Source: an uncultured Mollicutes bacterium (lineage in GTDB: Bacteria > Bacillota_I > Bacilli_A > RFN20 > CAG-826). From it: a DNA stretch of 31,914 nucleotides. The stretch lies in NCBI GenBank assembly GCA_945935945.1, contig CAMESA010000005.1, positions 1-31,914 of the forward strand, given 5' to 3'. The position numbers and the translations under genes were made by a program. This document shows, piece after piece, positions 1 through 6,318 of this stretch (positions are counted from its first letter, which is position 1; each line of letters starts with the position of its first letter). Below the pieces are notes generated by a model. The model made no database searches and was not told the DNA's origin. It was given only the letters and a program-made list of their open reading frames with translations.

Positions 1-55
1 TGTTAAGAAAAATAAGAGATTGGAAAGAAGATCTAACTATTATCATCATTTCAAA
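1..55. repeat. Terminal direct repeat, left copy (circular contig overlap)
   Basis: These 55 bases are identical to the last 55 bases of the window (31860-31914). A reading frame open at the right end continues in phase through this copy. The simplest reading is an assembly overlap of a circular or circularly permuted genome, giving a unit length of 31,859 bp, rather than a biological terminal repeat. Confidence 0.95.
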
Positions 56-1930
56 GAAATGACTAGAGCAGAAAGTATTAAGTCAATATTTACTGATAAT
101 AATCAAATTAATATCGATAATAACTTAGCTGGAGTTAGTGAATTCACTCGTCCTAAAGCTAAATGGCAGGATTACATGCAGGAAAGAACAGGCGATGCTG
201 AATATACTGAAGACGCTATTAATGGACTATTGAAGTATATTGATCAAGCTGAATATTCTATTGCTTTTGATCCTGTAATCAATGATTTGAGAGAGTTCAA
301 TAAAGCTATCGTAAAGTATTCAAACGATGCTGAAATCAACAATTCTAAATATATTGAATTTTTAACTGACTATACAAATGATATTGCTGGTAAGACTAAT
401 CCATATGATCGCTGGCTAAGTAAAGGTACAAATGGAAGAAAAATATTGAGAGCTGTTAAGCTACTAAATAATACCGCAAAAGCTAATGCAGTTATGGGCA
501 ACTTAAATAGTGCTATTTCACAGTTCTACAACTTACCTAATTCAATTAGTTTGTTAATGAAAAATGGTGGTAGTAAATCTAGTTTAGATCTAACTAAAGG
601 AAGTAAGGACTATACTAATTATGTACGAAATAAATTAACTGGTAAAGATATTACAAACGAGCCAATTACTCATAGCGCATTCTTAAAGCAACGATATATG
701 GAAGATATTGATGCTAAATTTGATACTAGTAAGTTCAAAGTGTTGAAAGATGCTGCTTCTAAAGTAATGCAGTTAGGTGACCAGGCTGTCGCTGAATTGA
801 CCTGGTATAGTGCTTATGAACAAGGTTTGAGAAAAAAAGTAACTAATCCAATTACTTATGCTGATGATATTACCAGAAGATCAATCGCTGGAAGAGGCGT
901 TGGAGAAGTTCCTTTGATGCAGAAATCTCAAATAGTGAAACTATTAGCTCCATTCCAGGTAGAAGTAACTAATCAATGGAACCTGATGAAGCAATTAGTA
1001 GGTGAAAAGAATGTTGGCCCACTTGTCGGAATGTTCTTGACTACATCTATTATGAATTTGGTTAACAAGGCTATGACTGGCAGAACAGTTGGGTTTGATC
1101 CTGTTGATGTAGTAATGGATGTTATAAAGAGTGCAGGAGACGACGATGATAAAGACGATGTTCTATTTGATGCACTTGGAAGGGTATCAGGTGAATTAAT
1201 ATCTAATATGCCTATGGGTACTAATATAGCTACCTTTGCTTTAAATGATTCACAAAGAACTAAGTTATTTGGTGAATCAGATCCAACACGATATGGTACT
1301 TCAAATATAGGTGTTCAGAATTTCGTGAAGCCAGTAGTAGATTTTGCAACTGGAAACAATGTCGATTACATGAACTTTATTGGTAATTTTGTGACACCTT
1401 ATGGTGGTAAGCAATTAGAAAGAGCATATAAATATGCTGAAGATGCTGGTATTATTCCGAGAATAGATATTAATCGTAAAAATGGAATTACTATCATTAA
1501 TAAAGCTGGTGCTTATAACGATAAAGGTCAATTGAAGTATGCGATCAGCAATGATCCATTAAATATAGCAAAAGGCTTAGCCTTTGGAACTTACGCCACT
1601 GATGAGGGAAAAGAATATATTGATAATGGTTATTCTGCTTTAACAGAAAAGAGAACTTCTGCATATGAATCTTTAATTGATGAAGGTGTAGATAACACTA
1701 TAGCATATAAAGCTATTAGAAATGCAACATCTATTGATTCCTTGAAAGATGAAGATGGCGAAACAATAAAGAACAGCAGAGCTGCTGAAGTTAGAAAATA
1801 TTTAGAAGATGCAGATCTGTATGATGATGTAATAAATGCAGGAGTATATGAAGAATTTAACTTAAATAAAACCATTATAGGAATGACTCAAAGTGAATTT
1901 GATGAATTCTATAAATCTTTACAAAAATAG
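2..1930 (+). CDS. Giant virion (polyvalent/ejection-type) protein, C-terminal part
   Basis: This is the C-terminal third (residues 1245-1886) of the protein that starts at 28129 and crosses the artificial ends. The frame is open from base 2, so a TTG at 20 is not a true start. The segment is mostly helical and charged. Near residues 1555-1572 it holds a conserved-looking stretch (KLLAPFQVEVTNQW), followed by a hydrophobic part (roughly residues 1580-1600, MFLTTSIMNLV) and an acidic DDDDKDD run. Large proteins of this kind in short-tailed phages are packaged in the capsid and ejected with the DNA; they often carry several enzymatic domains (the polyvalent proteins). No catalytic motif is recognised in this part. 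A strong terminator follows directly, so this is the last gene of the late operon. The role is inferred from size, gene order and the metallopeptidase motif in the N-terminal half. Confidence 0.85.
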   Translation, partial: VKKNKRLERRSNYYHHFKEMTRAESIKSIFTDNNQINIDNNLAGVSEFTRPKAKWQDYMQERTGDAEYTEDAINGLLKYIDQAEYSIAFDPVINDLREFNKAIVKYSNDAEINNSKYIEFLTDYTNDIAGKTNPYDRWLSKGTNGRKILRAVKLLNNTAKANAVMGNLNSAISQFYNLPNSISLLMKNGGSKSSLDLTKGSKDYTNYVRNKLTGKDITNEPITHSAFLKQRYMEDIDAKFDTSKFKVLKDAASKVMQLGDQAVAELTWYSAYEQGLRKKVTNPITYADDITRRSIAGRGVGEVPLMQKSQIVKLLAPFQVEVTNQWNLMKQLVGEKNVGPLVGMFLTTSIMNLVNKAMTGRTVGFDPVDVVMDVIKSAGDDDDKDDVLFDALGRVSGELISNMPMGTNIATFALNDSQRTKLFGESDPTRYGTSNIGVQNFVKPVVDFATGNNVDYMNFIGNFVTPYGGKQLERAYKYAEDAGIIPRIDINRKNGITIINKAGAYNDKGQLKYAISNDPLNIAKGLAFGTYATDEGKEYIDNGYSALTEKRTSAYESLIDEGVDNTIAYKAIRNATSIDSLKDEDGETIKNSRAAEVRKYLEDADLYDDVINAGVYEEFNLNKTIIGMTQSEFDEFYKSLQK

Positions 1931-1955
1931 AGCGATCACTTCGCTCTATTTTTTA
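1923..1955 (+). terminator. Rho-independent terminator of the late operon
   Basis: A 13-bp stem, with core TAGAGCGA/TCGCTCTA and flanking A/T pairs, encloses the loop TCACT. A run of six T follows. The hairpin overlaps the stop codon of the giant gene and ends the late transcript before the oppositely oriented lysogeny module. The A-rich left side means it may also act leftward. Confidence 0.9.
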
Positions 1956-2007
1956 TTTGATGATATAATAATATATATGTATTAAATATATTGAATATTA
2001 GGTGATT

Positions 2008-2067
2008 ATGAATGAAGCACCCCAGGAGGCTTTCTTCGTACTCACCAACATAAAGGACGAAAAATAA
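2008..2067 (+). CDS. Possible 19-residue micro-ORF or small RNA between late operon and lysogeny module
   Basis: ATG at 2008 follows a reasonable ribosome binding site (AGGTGATT) and opens a 19-codon frame ending in TAA just before the 2066-2088 hairpin. A TATAAT lies at 1964-1969 without a good -35. The block 2011-2060 is less AT-rich than its surroundings and can fold (GGTGA 2001-2005 with TCACC 2042-2046; GAAG with CTTC inside). On the plus strand the next hairpin is followed by six T. It could be a short peptide, a terminated small RNA of roughly 110 nt, or part of an attachment site. Nothing in the sequence decides between these. Confidence 0.2.
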   Translation: MNEAPQEAFFVLTNIKDEK

Positions 2068-2092
2068 AGCTACCTACTTGGTAGCTTTTTTA
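2060..2092. repeat. 33-bp inverted repeat, left copy; also a bidirectional terminator
   Basis: The hairpin AAAGCTACC-TACTT-GGTAGCTTT (2066-2088) has T-rich flanks on both sides, so it can terminate either strand. On the minus strand it overlaps the last codons and stop of the 2074-2256 gene. The whole 33-bp segment recurs perfectly in inverted orientation at 3593-3625, and the two copies bracket the small-gene cassette. Confidence 0.85.
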
Positions 2093-2256
2093 ATATCTAT
2101 TCTTATCAGTTCTTTAATATAGCCTTGTTTATTACTAATGCTTTTCAAGTGATCTAATATATCGATGTCGGTATTATTGTTAAACTTTAGATAAATACCA
2201 GTAGTGTTTGCTTTATCGTATTTAGCGTTTGCTCTTCGCTGACTTTCTCTTGCCAT
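2074..2256 (-). CDS. Small ribbon-helix-helix-like (CopG/Arc type) protein, 60 aa
   Basis: The start is set at 2256 because AAAAGGAGTTATTA lies just upstream; a longer frame starting at 2286 has no comparable site and would overlap the preceding gene. The protein has a basic N-terminus (ARESQRRANAKYDK), a short beta-like stretch (GIYLKFNNNTDID) and a helix ending in KQGYIKELIRIDIKK. That pattern is typical of small phage and plasmid ribbon-helix-helix DNA-binding proteins. It is the last gene of a five-gene leftward operon, and its stop lies inside the terminator hairpin. It may autoregulate the operon through the palindrome at 3544-3555; that link is inference. Family assignment is from sequence pattern only. 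Confidence 0.65.
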   Translation of the reverse strand: MARESQRRANAKYDKANTTGIYLKFNNNTDIDILDHLKSISNKQGYIKELIRIDIKKATK

Positions 2257-2269
2257 TAATAACTCCTTT

Positions 2270-2560
2270 TTAAATATTTTTGCCAAAGTCTAATATTCGT
2301 TCACTTTTCTCTGGCTCACCATCATAACTAGTATAAGTTAACTTATGTCTAATTCTAACTTGATCATCTTTATCTTTACTGTTCCATTCATAAGTGAACA
2401 TCTTATAGTCACCGCTATAAATTAATTCTTTAAAACTTTCGATACAATCTTTAACTTCATCATGACCAGTTGGGTAATACTCTTCAACTTCACCATCATA
2501 AGTAAATGCAGTAATAATAGCATTAAATCTAAATTTTTCTTTCTTAACATTCTCTTTCAT
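2270..2560 (-). CDS. Hypothetical protein, 96 aa
   Basis: The start at 2560 has a good ribosome binding site (AGAGAGGAAAATTAAT). The protein begins MKENVKKEKFRFNAIIT and alternates short beta-like stretches with charged turns. It includes several aromatic residues (EEYYPTGHDE, YKMFTYEW) and no transmembrane segment, so it looks like a small soluble alpha/beta protein. I do not recognise a family. It lies in the leftward small-gene operon between the 57-residue gene and the ribbon-helix-helix gene. Its place beside the lysogeny genes suggests an accessory or lysogenic-conversion role, which is inference only. Confidence 0.65.
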   Translation of the reverse strand: MKENVKKEKFRFNAIITAFTYDGEVEEYYPTGHDEVKDCIESFKELIYSGDYKMFTYEWNSKDKDDQVRIRHKLTYTSYDGEPEKSERILDFGKNI

Positions 2561-2625
2561 ATTAATTTTCCTCTCTCTATTGTGTGTTCAAATAATATCT
2601 AATTAATAACTAATCCTGAAAGATT

Positions 2626-2799
2626 CTAATCCTGATCCAAATACATCTCGATTACTTCTTCGATTTCCAATGGTTCCATCGTATCTATATAATAGTAGAT
2701 TTTTCCAAAATTATCTAGATTTAATCTAGCCAATAAATTATCATATTCTGATTTATTAGCAAATAAGAATACGTTGGTAGTTAAACTAATATTATCCAT
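2626..2799 (-). CDS. Hypothetical acidic small protein, 57 aa
   Basis: An ATG at 2799 (minus strand) follows the site CAGGAGTG and opens a 57-codon frame ending in TAG at 2626. The protein starts MDNISLTTNVFLFANKSEYD and ends in an acidic helix (MEPLEIEEVIEMYLDQD). It fills an otherwise empty gap in the leftward operon, with a 67-bp non-coding stretch after it that holds the direct repeat TAATCCTGA (2611 and 2628). It has no recognisable family. Support comes from spacing, the ribosome binding site and operon position. Confidence 0.55.
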   Translation of the reverse strand: MDNISLTTNVFLFANKSEYDNLLARLNLDNFGKIYYYIDTMEPLEIEEVIEMYLDQD

Positions 2800-2817
2800 A
2801 AATTTTTCACTCCTGAT

Positions 2818-3147
2818 CTACTTAAAGAATGTATTAATAATCACTGTATTAGATGCGCTACTAGTTAAAAATAGCATTGTAGCATGTTCGTTTTCGTACA
2901 TGTATATGTTGTAGTCATCTAATGAATCAATATATTCATTAATGCTATAGCATATGCGTTCATAACCGTTTCTATATGCTTTAAACTCATGTAAACTCTC
3001 TTCATGTAATTCGCTGCGTTTAATATCGATGTGTCTGCTTATTCTGTCATCAGTTATTTTATTAAAACCATCTTTACTCATATATATTGTTGTTCCTTTA
3101 TTATCAATCATAATATCTAGTGCTTGCTTAGTAGTTATTTGTTTCAT
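2818..3147 (-). CDS. Hypothetical protein, 109 aa
   Basis: The chosen start, 3147, is preceded by AAGAGGAAAAAAT; a frame extended to 3174 has no better site. The N-terminus (MKQITTKQALDIMIDNKGTTIYM) resembles small phage proteins with a helix followed by a beta hairpin. The middle is charged (DDRISRHIDIKRSELHEESLHEF kind of composition) and the C-terminus is a hydrophobic beta strand (ATMLFLTSSASNTVIINTF). There is no membrane anchor and no recognised family. It is the second gene of the leftward small-gene operon, 109 bp after the 81-residue gene. Confidence 0.6.
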   Translation of the reverse strand: MKQITTKQALDIMIDNKGTTIYMSKDGFNKITDDRISRHIDIKRSELHEESLHEFKAYRNGYERICYSINEYIDSLDDYNIYMYENEHATMLFLTSSASNTVIINTFFK

Positions 3148-3256
3148 ATTTTTTCCTCTTTCTTCTATCCTCACTATTCTTTCAGTGCTTGGAACCTTTG
3201 GAATTTATCCAGCTAGTTTATAGTAGTGTTCTAAGTGTTATCGCCTCACTTGTTTG

Positions 3257-3502
3257 CTATCTTTCACCATATCCGTATATTGTTTTAAAGTTTTCTAGTT
3301 GTCTGTATGTCCAACCTAATACGATCAATTCTTCTTCAATTTTTATAATTGCTTTAAAGAAACTCATTTCTCCTGTTATCTCAAATGCTTCATAACAATC
3401 GATTAATTGTTTGCTTTCATTTTTAATAAGTTCCTTTTTTTCTTCAACAGTTATATCGTTTAATAAGTCCTTAATACATAGTTTTTGTAAATTTGTCATC
3501 AT
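3257..3502 (-). CDS. Hypothetical helical protein, 81 aa
   Basis: This is the first gene of the leftward small-gene operon. The ribosome binding site AAAGAGGTAAATAAA precedes two adjacent ATGs, and a promoter lies 30-58 bp upstream. The protein is highly charged and helical (CIKDLLNDITVEEKKELIKN, then QLIDCYEAFEITGEM), and ends TYRQLENFKTIYGYGER. No motif was recognised. Its small size and first place in an operator-controlled operon would suit a regulator or partner protein, but the sequence alone does not show that. Confidence 0.6.
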   Translation of the reverse strand: MMTNLQKLCIKDLLNDITVEEKKELIKNESKQLIDCYEAFEITGEMSFFKAIIKIEEELIVLGWTYRQLENFKTIYGYGER

Positions 3503-3531
3503 TTTATTTACCTCTTTCTTTTTACACTAAT

Positions 3532-3560
3532 ATAGTACCATATAAGTATATACTTGTAAA
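3532..3560 (-). promoter_or_regulatory. Leftward promoter with palindromic operator (small-gene operon)
   Basis: On the minus strand TTTACA (-35, 3555-3560) and TACTAT (-10, 3532-3537) are separated by 17 bp, with TGG before the -10 making an extended -10 element. The spacer holds a perfect 12-bp palindrome AAGTATATACTT (3544-3555), a good operator candidate. The first start codon is 30 bp downstream. Confidence 0.65.
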
Positions 3561-3592
3561 GCTCATTTATTAGATTTTTTGTTTTTTATTCA

Positions 3593-3625
3593 TAAAAAAG
3601 CTACCAAGTAGGTAGCTTTATTTTT
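3593..3625. repeat. 33-bp inverted repeat, right copy; terminator of the serine recombinase gene
   Basis: This is the exact reverse complement of 2060-2092. On the minus strand the recombinase stop TAA (3618-3620) leads directly into the hairpin AAAGCTACC-TACTT-GGTAGCTTT and six T, a standard intrinsic terminator. It insulates the recombinase from the small-gene operon, which has its own promoter. Confidence 0.85.
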
Positions 3626-4961
3626 TGAAAATAATTGAAATATTTTTTTCTTTGTCTACTATTATCGAATCGATCAGGTTGTTCCAGAAAGCCCATTTTT
3701 GCTGATTGTCAGCTTGATTATACCATTCTCGATTATATTTATTAAGTTGTTTTTTAAGCTTCTCTAAATCAATTTTAGGCTGATTAGAATTGTGTTTTTC
3801 TGCATTCACTAGCTCTTCATTTAATGAAGTGTAGTCTTTTAAATATTTTACTTTATCGATCAAACCTTCAATATAAAGATCTTGAAGTCTTGCTATTTTG
3901 TCCTTTATTTTGCTTTCGTCAATAGGTTTGAAGTTGTTCTGCTGTTCGATCTCTAATTGATATGACTTGAATAGATCAGTTAGATTGTTCAATAAATAGT
4001 TTTCGATATACCTTTCACTGATTTGGAAACGAACATCACAATAACTATGGTCAGGTTTATTTTGATCTTTTCTTGAGCATTTATAGAAATGATGTTCTTT
4101 CCTTTTGCTGTTTGGCTCGTCATTTCTTGTGCATCCAACCATAATATGACCACAATACGCACATCTAACTAGCCCCCTAAATATATAAGTGTATGTTAAG
4201 TCTTTTTTAATACGTCTTTCTTTTCTCATCTTGCAGGTTAGCAGCCACATATCTTCTGGAACAATTCTAGGAAAATAATCGACAATACCTTTATATCTTC
4301 CAGTATATCTTTCTTGTTTCAAATAGTGAGATATGTCGCAGGGTGTGAATTGAATTCCGTACTTTTTATATATTTCTTTACATATAGTCACACGATTACC
4401 CGTGTCTATATATAACCTGAACATATCATATATCATTGGCGCTTCTTCTGATAATATCCAGTGCTTATTTTCGTCTAGTTTAAATCCTCTGCCGGCATTA
4501 CCATATAGAGCTTTCTTTTGTGTTAATTTATATGCGTTCGCTGCTTTTTCTCTTTCACTTACTTTCTTACGTTCTCGTTCAGCAAGACTAACTTTTAGAT
4601 CAAATATAAATTTTCCATCAGCAGTCGATGTATCAATATCATCTTCATCTATTGCTTTGATCATTACGTTCTTCTGATTGAAGATCTGAACAAGATTATT
4701 GGCATCCAATACGTTTCTGGAGAAGCGATCCAATTGAGTGAATAGCAATATATCAAAGTTATCACTGTCATCTATTAATTTTAATAAAGCTTTTCTTTTC
4801 TTGATGGTTGCAGCTGAAATACCATTATCAACATATATATCATATATAGTATAGTTATTCTCATTCGCAAACTTCTTTAATCTTGCGATTTGCGCATCTA
4901 TTGAATATTGTGGTTTATTCTTATCTTCTACAGAAATTCTAGCGTATAGTGCACATTTCAT
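3618..4961 (-). CDS. Large serine recombinase (phage integrase), 447 aa
   Basis: The protein performs site-specific recombination, most likely prophage integration and excision at attP/attB. The N-terminal resolvase/invertase domain has YARIS with the catalytic Ser10 and Arg8, then GISAATIKKR and the QLDRFSRN motif (Arg79, Arg82). A recombinase domain follows (about residues 150-255). Next comes a zinc ribbon (about 262-320; CAYCG, then C and C after HFYKC and YCD) and a coiled-coil C-terminus, as in large serine integrases, whose usual length is 450-550. The start at 4961 has the site GAAGGTGA. It is transcribed leftward and ends in the 3593-3625 terminator. Whether it integrates the phage or acts on another site cannot be read from the window; the class is certain. 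Confidence 0.95.
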   Translation of the reverse strand: MKCALYARISVEDKNKPQYSIDAQIARLKKFANENNYTIYDIYVDNGISAATIKKRKALLKLIDDSDNFDILLFTQLDRFSRNVLDANNLVQIFNQKNVMIKAIDEDDIDTSTADGKFIFDLKVSLAERERKKVSEREKAANAYKLTQKKALYGNAGRGFKLDENKHWILSEEAPMIYDMFRLYIDTGNRVTICKEIYKKYGIQFTPCDISHYLKQERYTGRYKGIVDYFPRIVPEDMWLLTCKMRKERRIKKDLTYTYIFRGLVRCAYCGHIMVGCTRNDEPNSKRKEHHFYKCSRKDQNKPDHSYCDVRFQISERYIENYLLNNLTDLFKSYQLEIEQQNNFKPIDESKIKDKIARLQDLYIEGLIDKVKYLKDYTSLNEELVNAEKHNSNQPKIDLEKLKKQLNKYNREWYNQADNQQKWAFWNNLIDSIIVDKEKNISIIFKK

Positions 4962-5032
4962 TTAAAAATCACCTTCTTTCGTGTTAAAATAAGCATAATA
5001 AAAAGAACTCGACAAAAACTTTTTATTACAAG

Positions 5033-5059
5033 CTGAGCGTACCAGGCTCAGTATTTTTT
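5033..5059 (+). terminator. Rightward terminator-like hairpin upstream of the recombinase
   Basis: The stem CTGAGC (5033-5038) pairs with GCTCAG (5046-5051) and is followed by TATTTTTT on the plus strand. No plus-strand gene lies directly upstream in this circular form. It would only be useful against transcripts entering from elsewhere, or as a structured element in the recombinase leader. The strip 4962-5111 could also hold attP, but no sequence evidence singles it out. Confidence 0.55.
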
Positions 5060-5111
5060 ATTATCTGATTTAATGTATAATATTTGTATGGGCCCATTAG
5101 AAGGGTGAAGT

Positions 5112-5225
5112 ATGGAAGCAAAAAGATTAATTCAATATATAATAAGCAATTTAAACAAGATTGAATATTATGATCTTAAGTTTATATATTACTACATAAA
5201 GAAATCAATCGATAGATCTAAATAG
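5112..5225 (+). CDS. Possible 37-aa helical protein convergent with the repressor gene
   Basis: ATG at 5112 follows AGAAGGGTGAAGT and opens a 37-codon frame ending at 5225. Its last codons overlap the 3-prime end of the repressor gene on the other strand by 8 bp. TATAAT at 5076-5081 gives a plausible -10 without a clear -35. The peptide begins MEAKRLIQYIISNLNKIEYY and continues with YDLKFIYYYIKK: two amphipathic, basic and aromatic helices, consistent with a small protein-binding helical hairpin. A role in modulating the repressor is a guess from position. Confidence 0.45.
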   Translation: MEAKRLIQYIISNLNKIEYYDLKFIYYYIKKSIDRSK

Positions 5226-5604
5226 ATTTATCTTTTTTTACAGCTGCAGCAAGGTCAAGTATATACTGCTTGGCCTTTTTTTTATTCTCATCATTCAAAT
5301 GCATGTAATCAATGATGATCTTTTTAATAAGCTCATCCCCGTGAAAGTTGATCTGGTTAATTGCTTCAGCGAATTCCTGATCAGCATCTTTTTCCAGGAA
5401 CATTTCACCATTGCCATACCTTAACCAATTCTCATTCACATTATATTCTTTGCAAATGGAAACAATTACTGAATCTAGAGGTACTCTTATACCGGTTTCA
5501 TACCCAGTGACAGTTGATTGTTTTATGCCGATTCGAGCACCAAATTCAGCCTGATTTAAACTTAATGATTTTCTTAGCTTTTTAATTCTTTCAGCTATAT
5601 TCAT
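5218..5604 (-). CDS. CI-like transcriptional repressor, XRE family HTH, 128 aa
   Basis: Residues 5-58 form a Cro/CI-type helix-turn-helix (IKKLRKSLSLNQAEFGARIG, then TVTGYETGIRVP). The following NENWLRYGNGEMF is typical of Bacillota phage repressors. The C-terminal half is a short charged helical domain (KKAKQYILDLAAAVKK); there is no LexA-like peptidase domain, so induction would need another route. The gene is divergent from the early operon. Its start at 5604 has the site AAAGGAGAACC and a promoter at 5635-5663. The likely operator is the palindrome at 5680-5691 inside the opposing promoter. It is assigned as the lysogeny repressor by domain and position. Confidence 0.9.
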   Translation of the reverse strand: MNIAERIKKLRKSLSLNQAEFGARIGIKQSTVTGYETGIRVPLDSVIVSICKEYNVNENWLRYGNGEMFLEKDADQEFAEAINQINFHGDELIKKIIIDYMHLNDENKKKAKQYILDLAAAVKKDKSI

Positions 5605-5634
5605 TTATTAGGTTCTCCTTTCCTTACGTTTATT

Positions 5635-5663
5635 ATAATAGCAAAAAATAAAACGCATTGCAA
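5635..5663 (-). promoter_or_regulatory. Repressor promoter (leftward)
   Basis: On the minus strand TTGCAA (-35, 5658-5663) and TATTAT (-10, 5635-5640) are separated by 17 bp. The -35 lies in the small palindrome ATTGCAAT (5657-5664). The repressor start codon is about 30 bp downstream. Confidence 0.7.
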
Positions 5664-5673
5664 TAATAACATA

Positions 5674-5702
5674 TTGACATCGAAGCTTCGAAGTGGTATT
5701 AT
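5674..5702 (+). promoter_or_regulatory. Early promoter (rightward)
   Basis: TTGACA (-35, 5674-5679), a 17-bp spacer and TATTAT (-10, 5697-5702) make a near-consensus sigma-A promoter. It lies back-to-back with the repressor promoter, with the two -35 boxes 10 bp apart. It drives the early operon starting at 5738. Confidence 0.85.
5680..5691. promoter_or_regulatory. Palindromic operator in the early promoter
   Basis: TCGAAGCTTCGA is a perfect 12-bp palindrome between the -35 and -10 of the early promoter. Binding of a repressor dimer here would block early transcription. No second copy was seen by eye nearby. Confidence 0.7.
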
Positions 5703-5737
5703 AAAAACGCAAAGAGATAAGTAAAGGAGTTGAAACG

Positions 5738-5905
5738 ATGAATATATCTTTAGTTAATGATGCCCAAAAACTAGTAGATGTAATTGATAGTTTAGACGAC
5801 AAATATAAATGTACGATCAGCGGTTATATTGATGGTCTAAGAACGATCCAGGCTTTGAATATGAATAAGGAGAAAGAATATGACAAAATTTCAGACAAAC
5901 ATTGA
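5738..5905 (+). CDS. First early gene, hypothetical 55-aa protein
   Basis: ATG at 5738 follows AAAGGAGTTGAAACG, 36 bp after the -10 of the early promoter. The 55-residue product begins MNISLVNDAQKLVDVIDSLD and is mainly helical, with one Cys (YKCTISGYIDGL). It is not an obvious HTH protein, although first early genes often encode Cro-like or excision functions. Its 3-prime end overlaps the next gene by 26 bp in another frame. No family recognised. Confidence 0.6.
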   Translation: MNISLVNDAQKLVDVIDSLDDKYKCTISGYIDGLRTIQALNMNKEKEYDKISDKH

Positions 5906-6026
5906 AACTCAAGAAGATATCGATAAAGTAGTGTCTAATGTCTGCAAATTCTTAGAACGTATTCAAAGTACTGATCAAAAGAAAGTTAAGATAACTTTCA
6001 AAAAAATTGATAGTAATAAGTCCTAG
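5880..6026 (+). CDS. Hypothetical 48-aa early protein
   Basis: ATG at 5880 is preceded by AAGGAGAAAGA inside the end of the previous gene. The product starts MTKFQTNIETQEDIDKVVSN and ends in a basic tail (KKVKITFKKIDSNKS). It appears to be a single helix plus a beta-like tail. No family recognised. The overlap and strong site suggest translational coupling. It is followed by the longest early non-coding stretch. Confidence 0.55.
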   Translation: MTKFQTNIETQEDIDKVVSNVCKFLERIQSTDQKKVKITFKKIDSNKS

Positions 6027-6053
6027 TAGTTTAGGCTCTGGACTTTACTATAA

Positions 6054-6128
6054 AGTGATCCATGAACTTCTTATATTTTTTAACTAGAAAGGTGATTATG
6101 GTCTATCGGCTTTTCTAAATGGATCACT
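6054..6128. repeat. Inverted repeat pair, 10-bp arms, with nested stem
   Basis: Arms at 6054-6063 and 6119-6128 are perfect complements. Inside them TAGAAA and TTTCTA form a second stem, so an RNA or single strand could fold into a long stacked hairpin. The apical part contains a ribosome binding site and a tiny reading frame. Confidence 0.6.
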
Positions 6129-6133
6129 GATTG

Positions 6134-6256
6134 TATGCAGTGCAATATAAACAAAAAAATTGGAAATTCGATCAGATAAAATGCCATTTTAATTACACAA
6201 TATTCCTACCCAATAGCTAAAAGTGAAACGATAACTACAATATATTGCACTGCATA
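6134..6256. repeat. Inverted repeat pair, 16-bp arms
   Basis: Arms at 6134-6149 and 6241-6256 are perfect reverse complements (core TGCAGTGCAATAT), separated by 91 bp of AT-rich DNA without a gene. A chance 16-bp pair at this distance is unlikely. Confidence 0.75.
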
Positions 6257-6318
6257 GAGTCAAAAAAAGAATGTTTGATTTAATTCAGATTGATCAAAAA
6301 ACATAAAGGAGATAAACC

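Larger units (their letters stand above)
6027..6318. other. Structured non-coding stretch with nested inverted repeats
   Basis: This 292-bp gap has no convincing gene. It contains two separate inverted-repeat pairs. The first is AGTGATCCAT (6054-6063) with ATGGATCACT (6119-6128), nesting a TAGAAA/TTTCTA pair. The second is a perfect 16-bp pair, 6134-6149 with 6241-6256 (core TGCAGTGCAATAT), 91 bp apart. A six-codon frame with a good ribosome binding site (AGAAAGGTGATTATG, ATG at 6098) sits in the first fold. It could be a regulatory RNA leader, a protein-binding region or a replication element. Confidence 0.6.

Noticed and set aside
20..1930. TTG at 20 as the start of an independent 636-residue protein
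   Set aside because: The same frame is open upstream to base 2 and joins, in phase, the frame open at the right end (28129-31914). It is the C-terminal part of one gene.
4962..5111. attP site upstream of the serine recombinase
   Set aside because: Serine integrase sites have no recognisable consensus, and nothing here beyond a terminator-like hairpin supports a placement.
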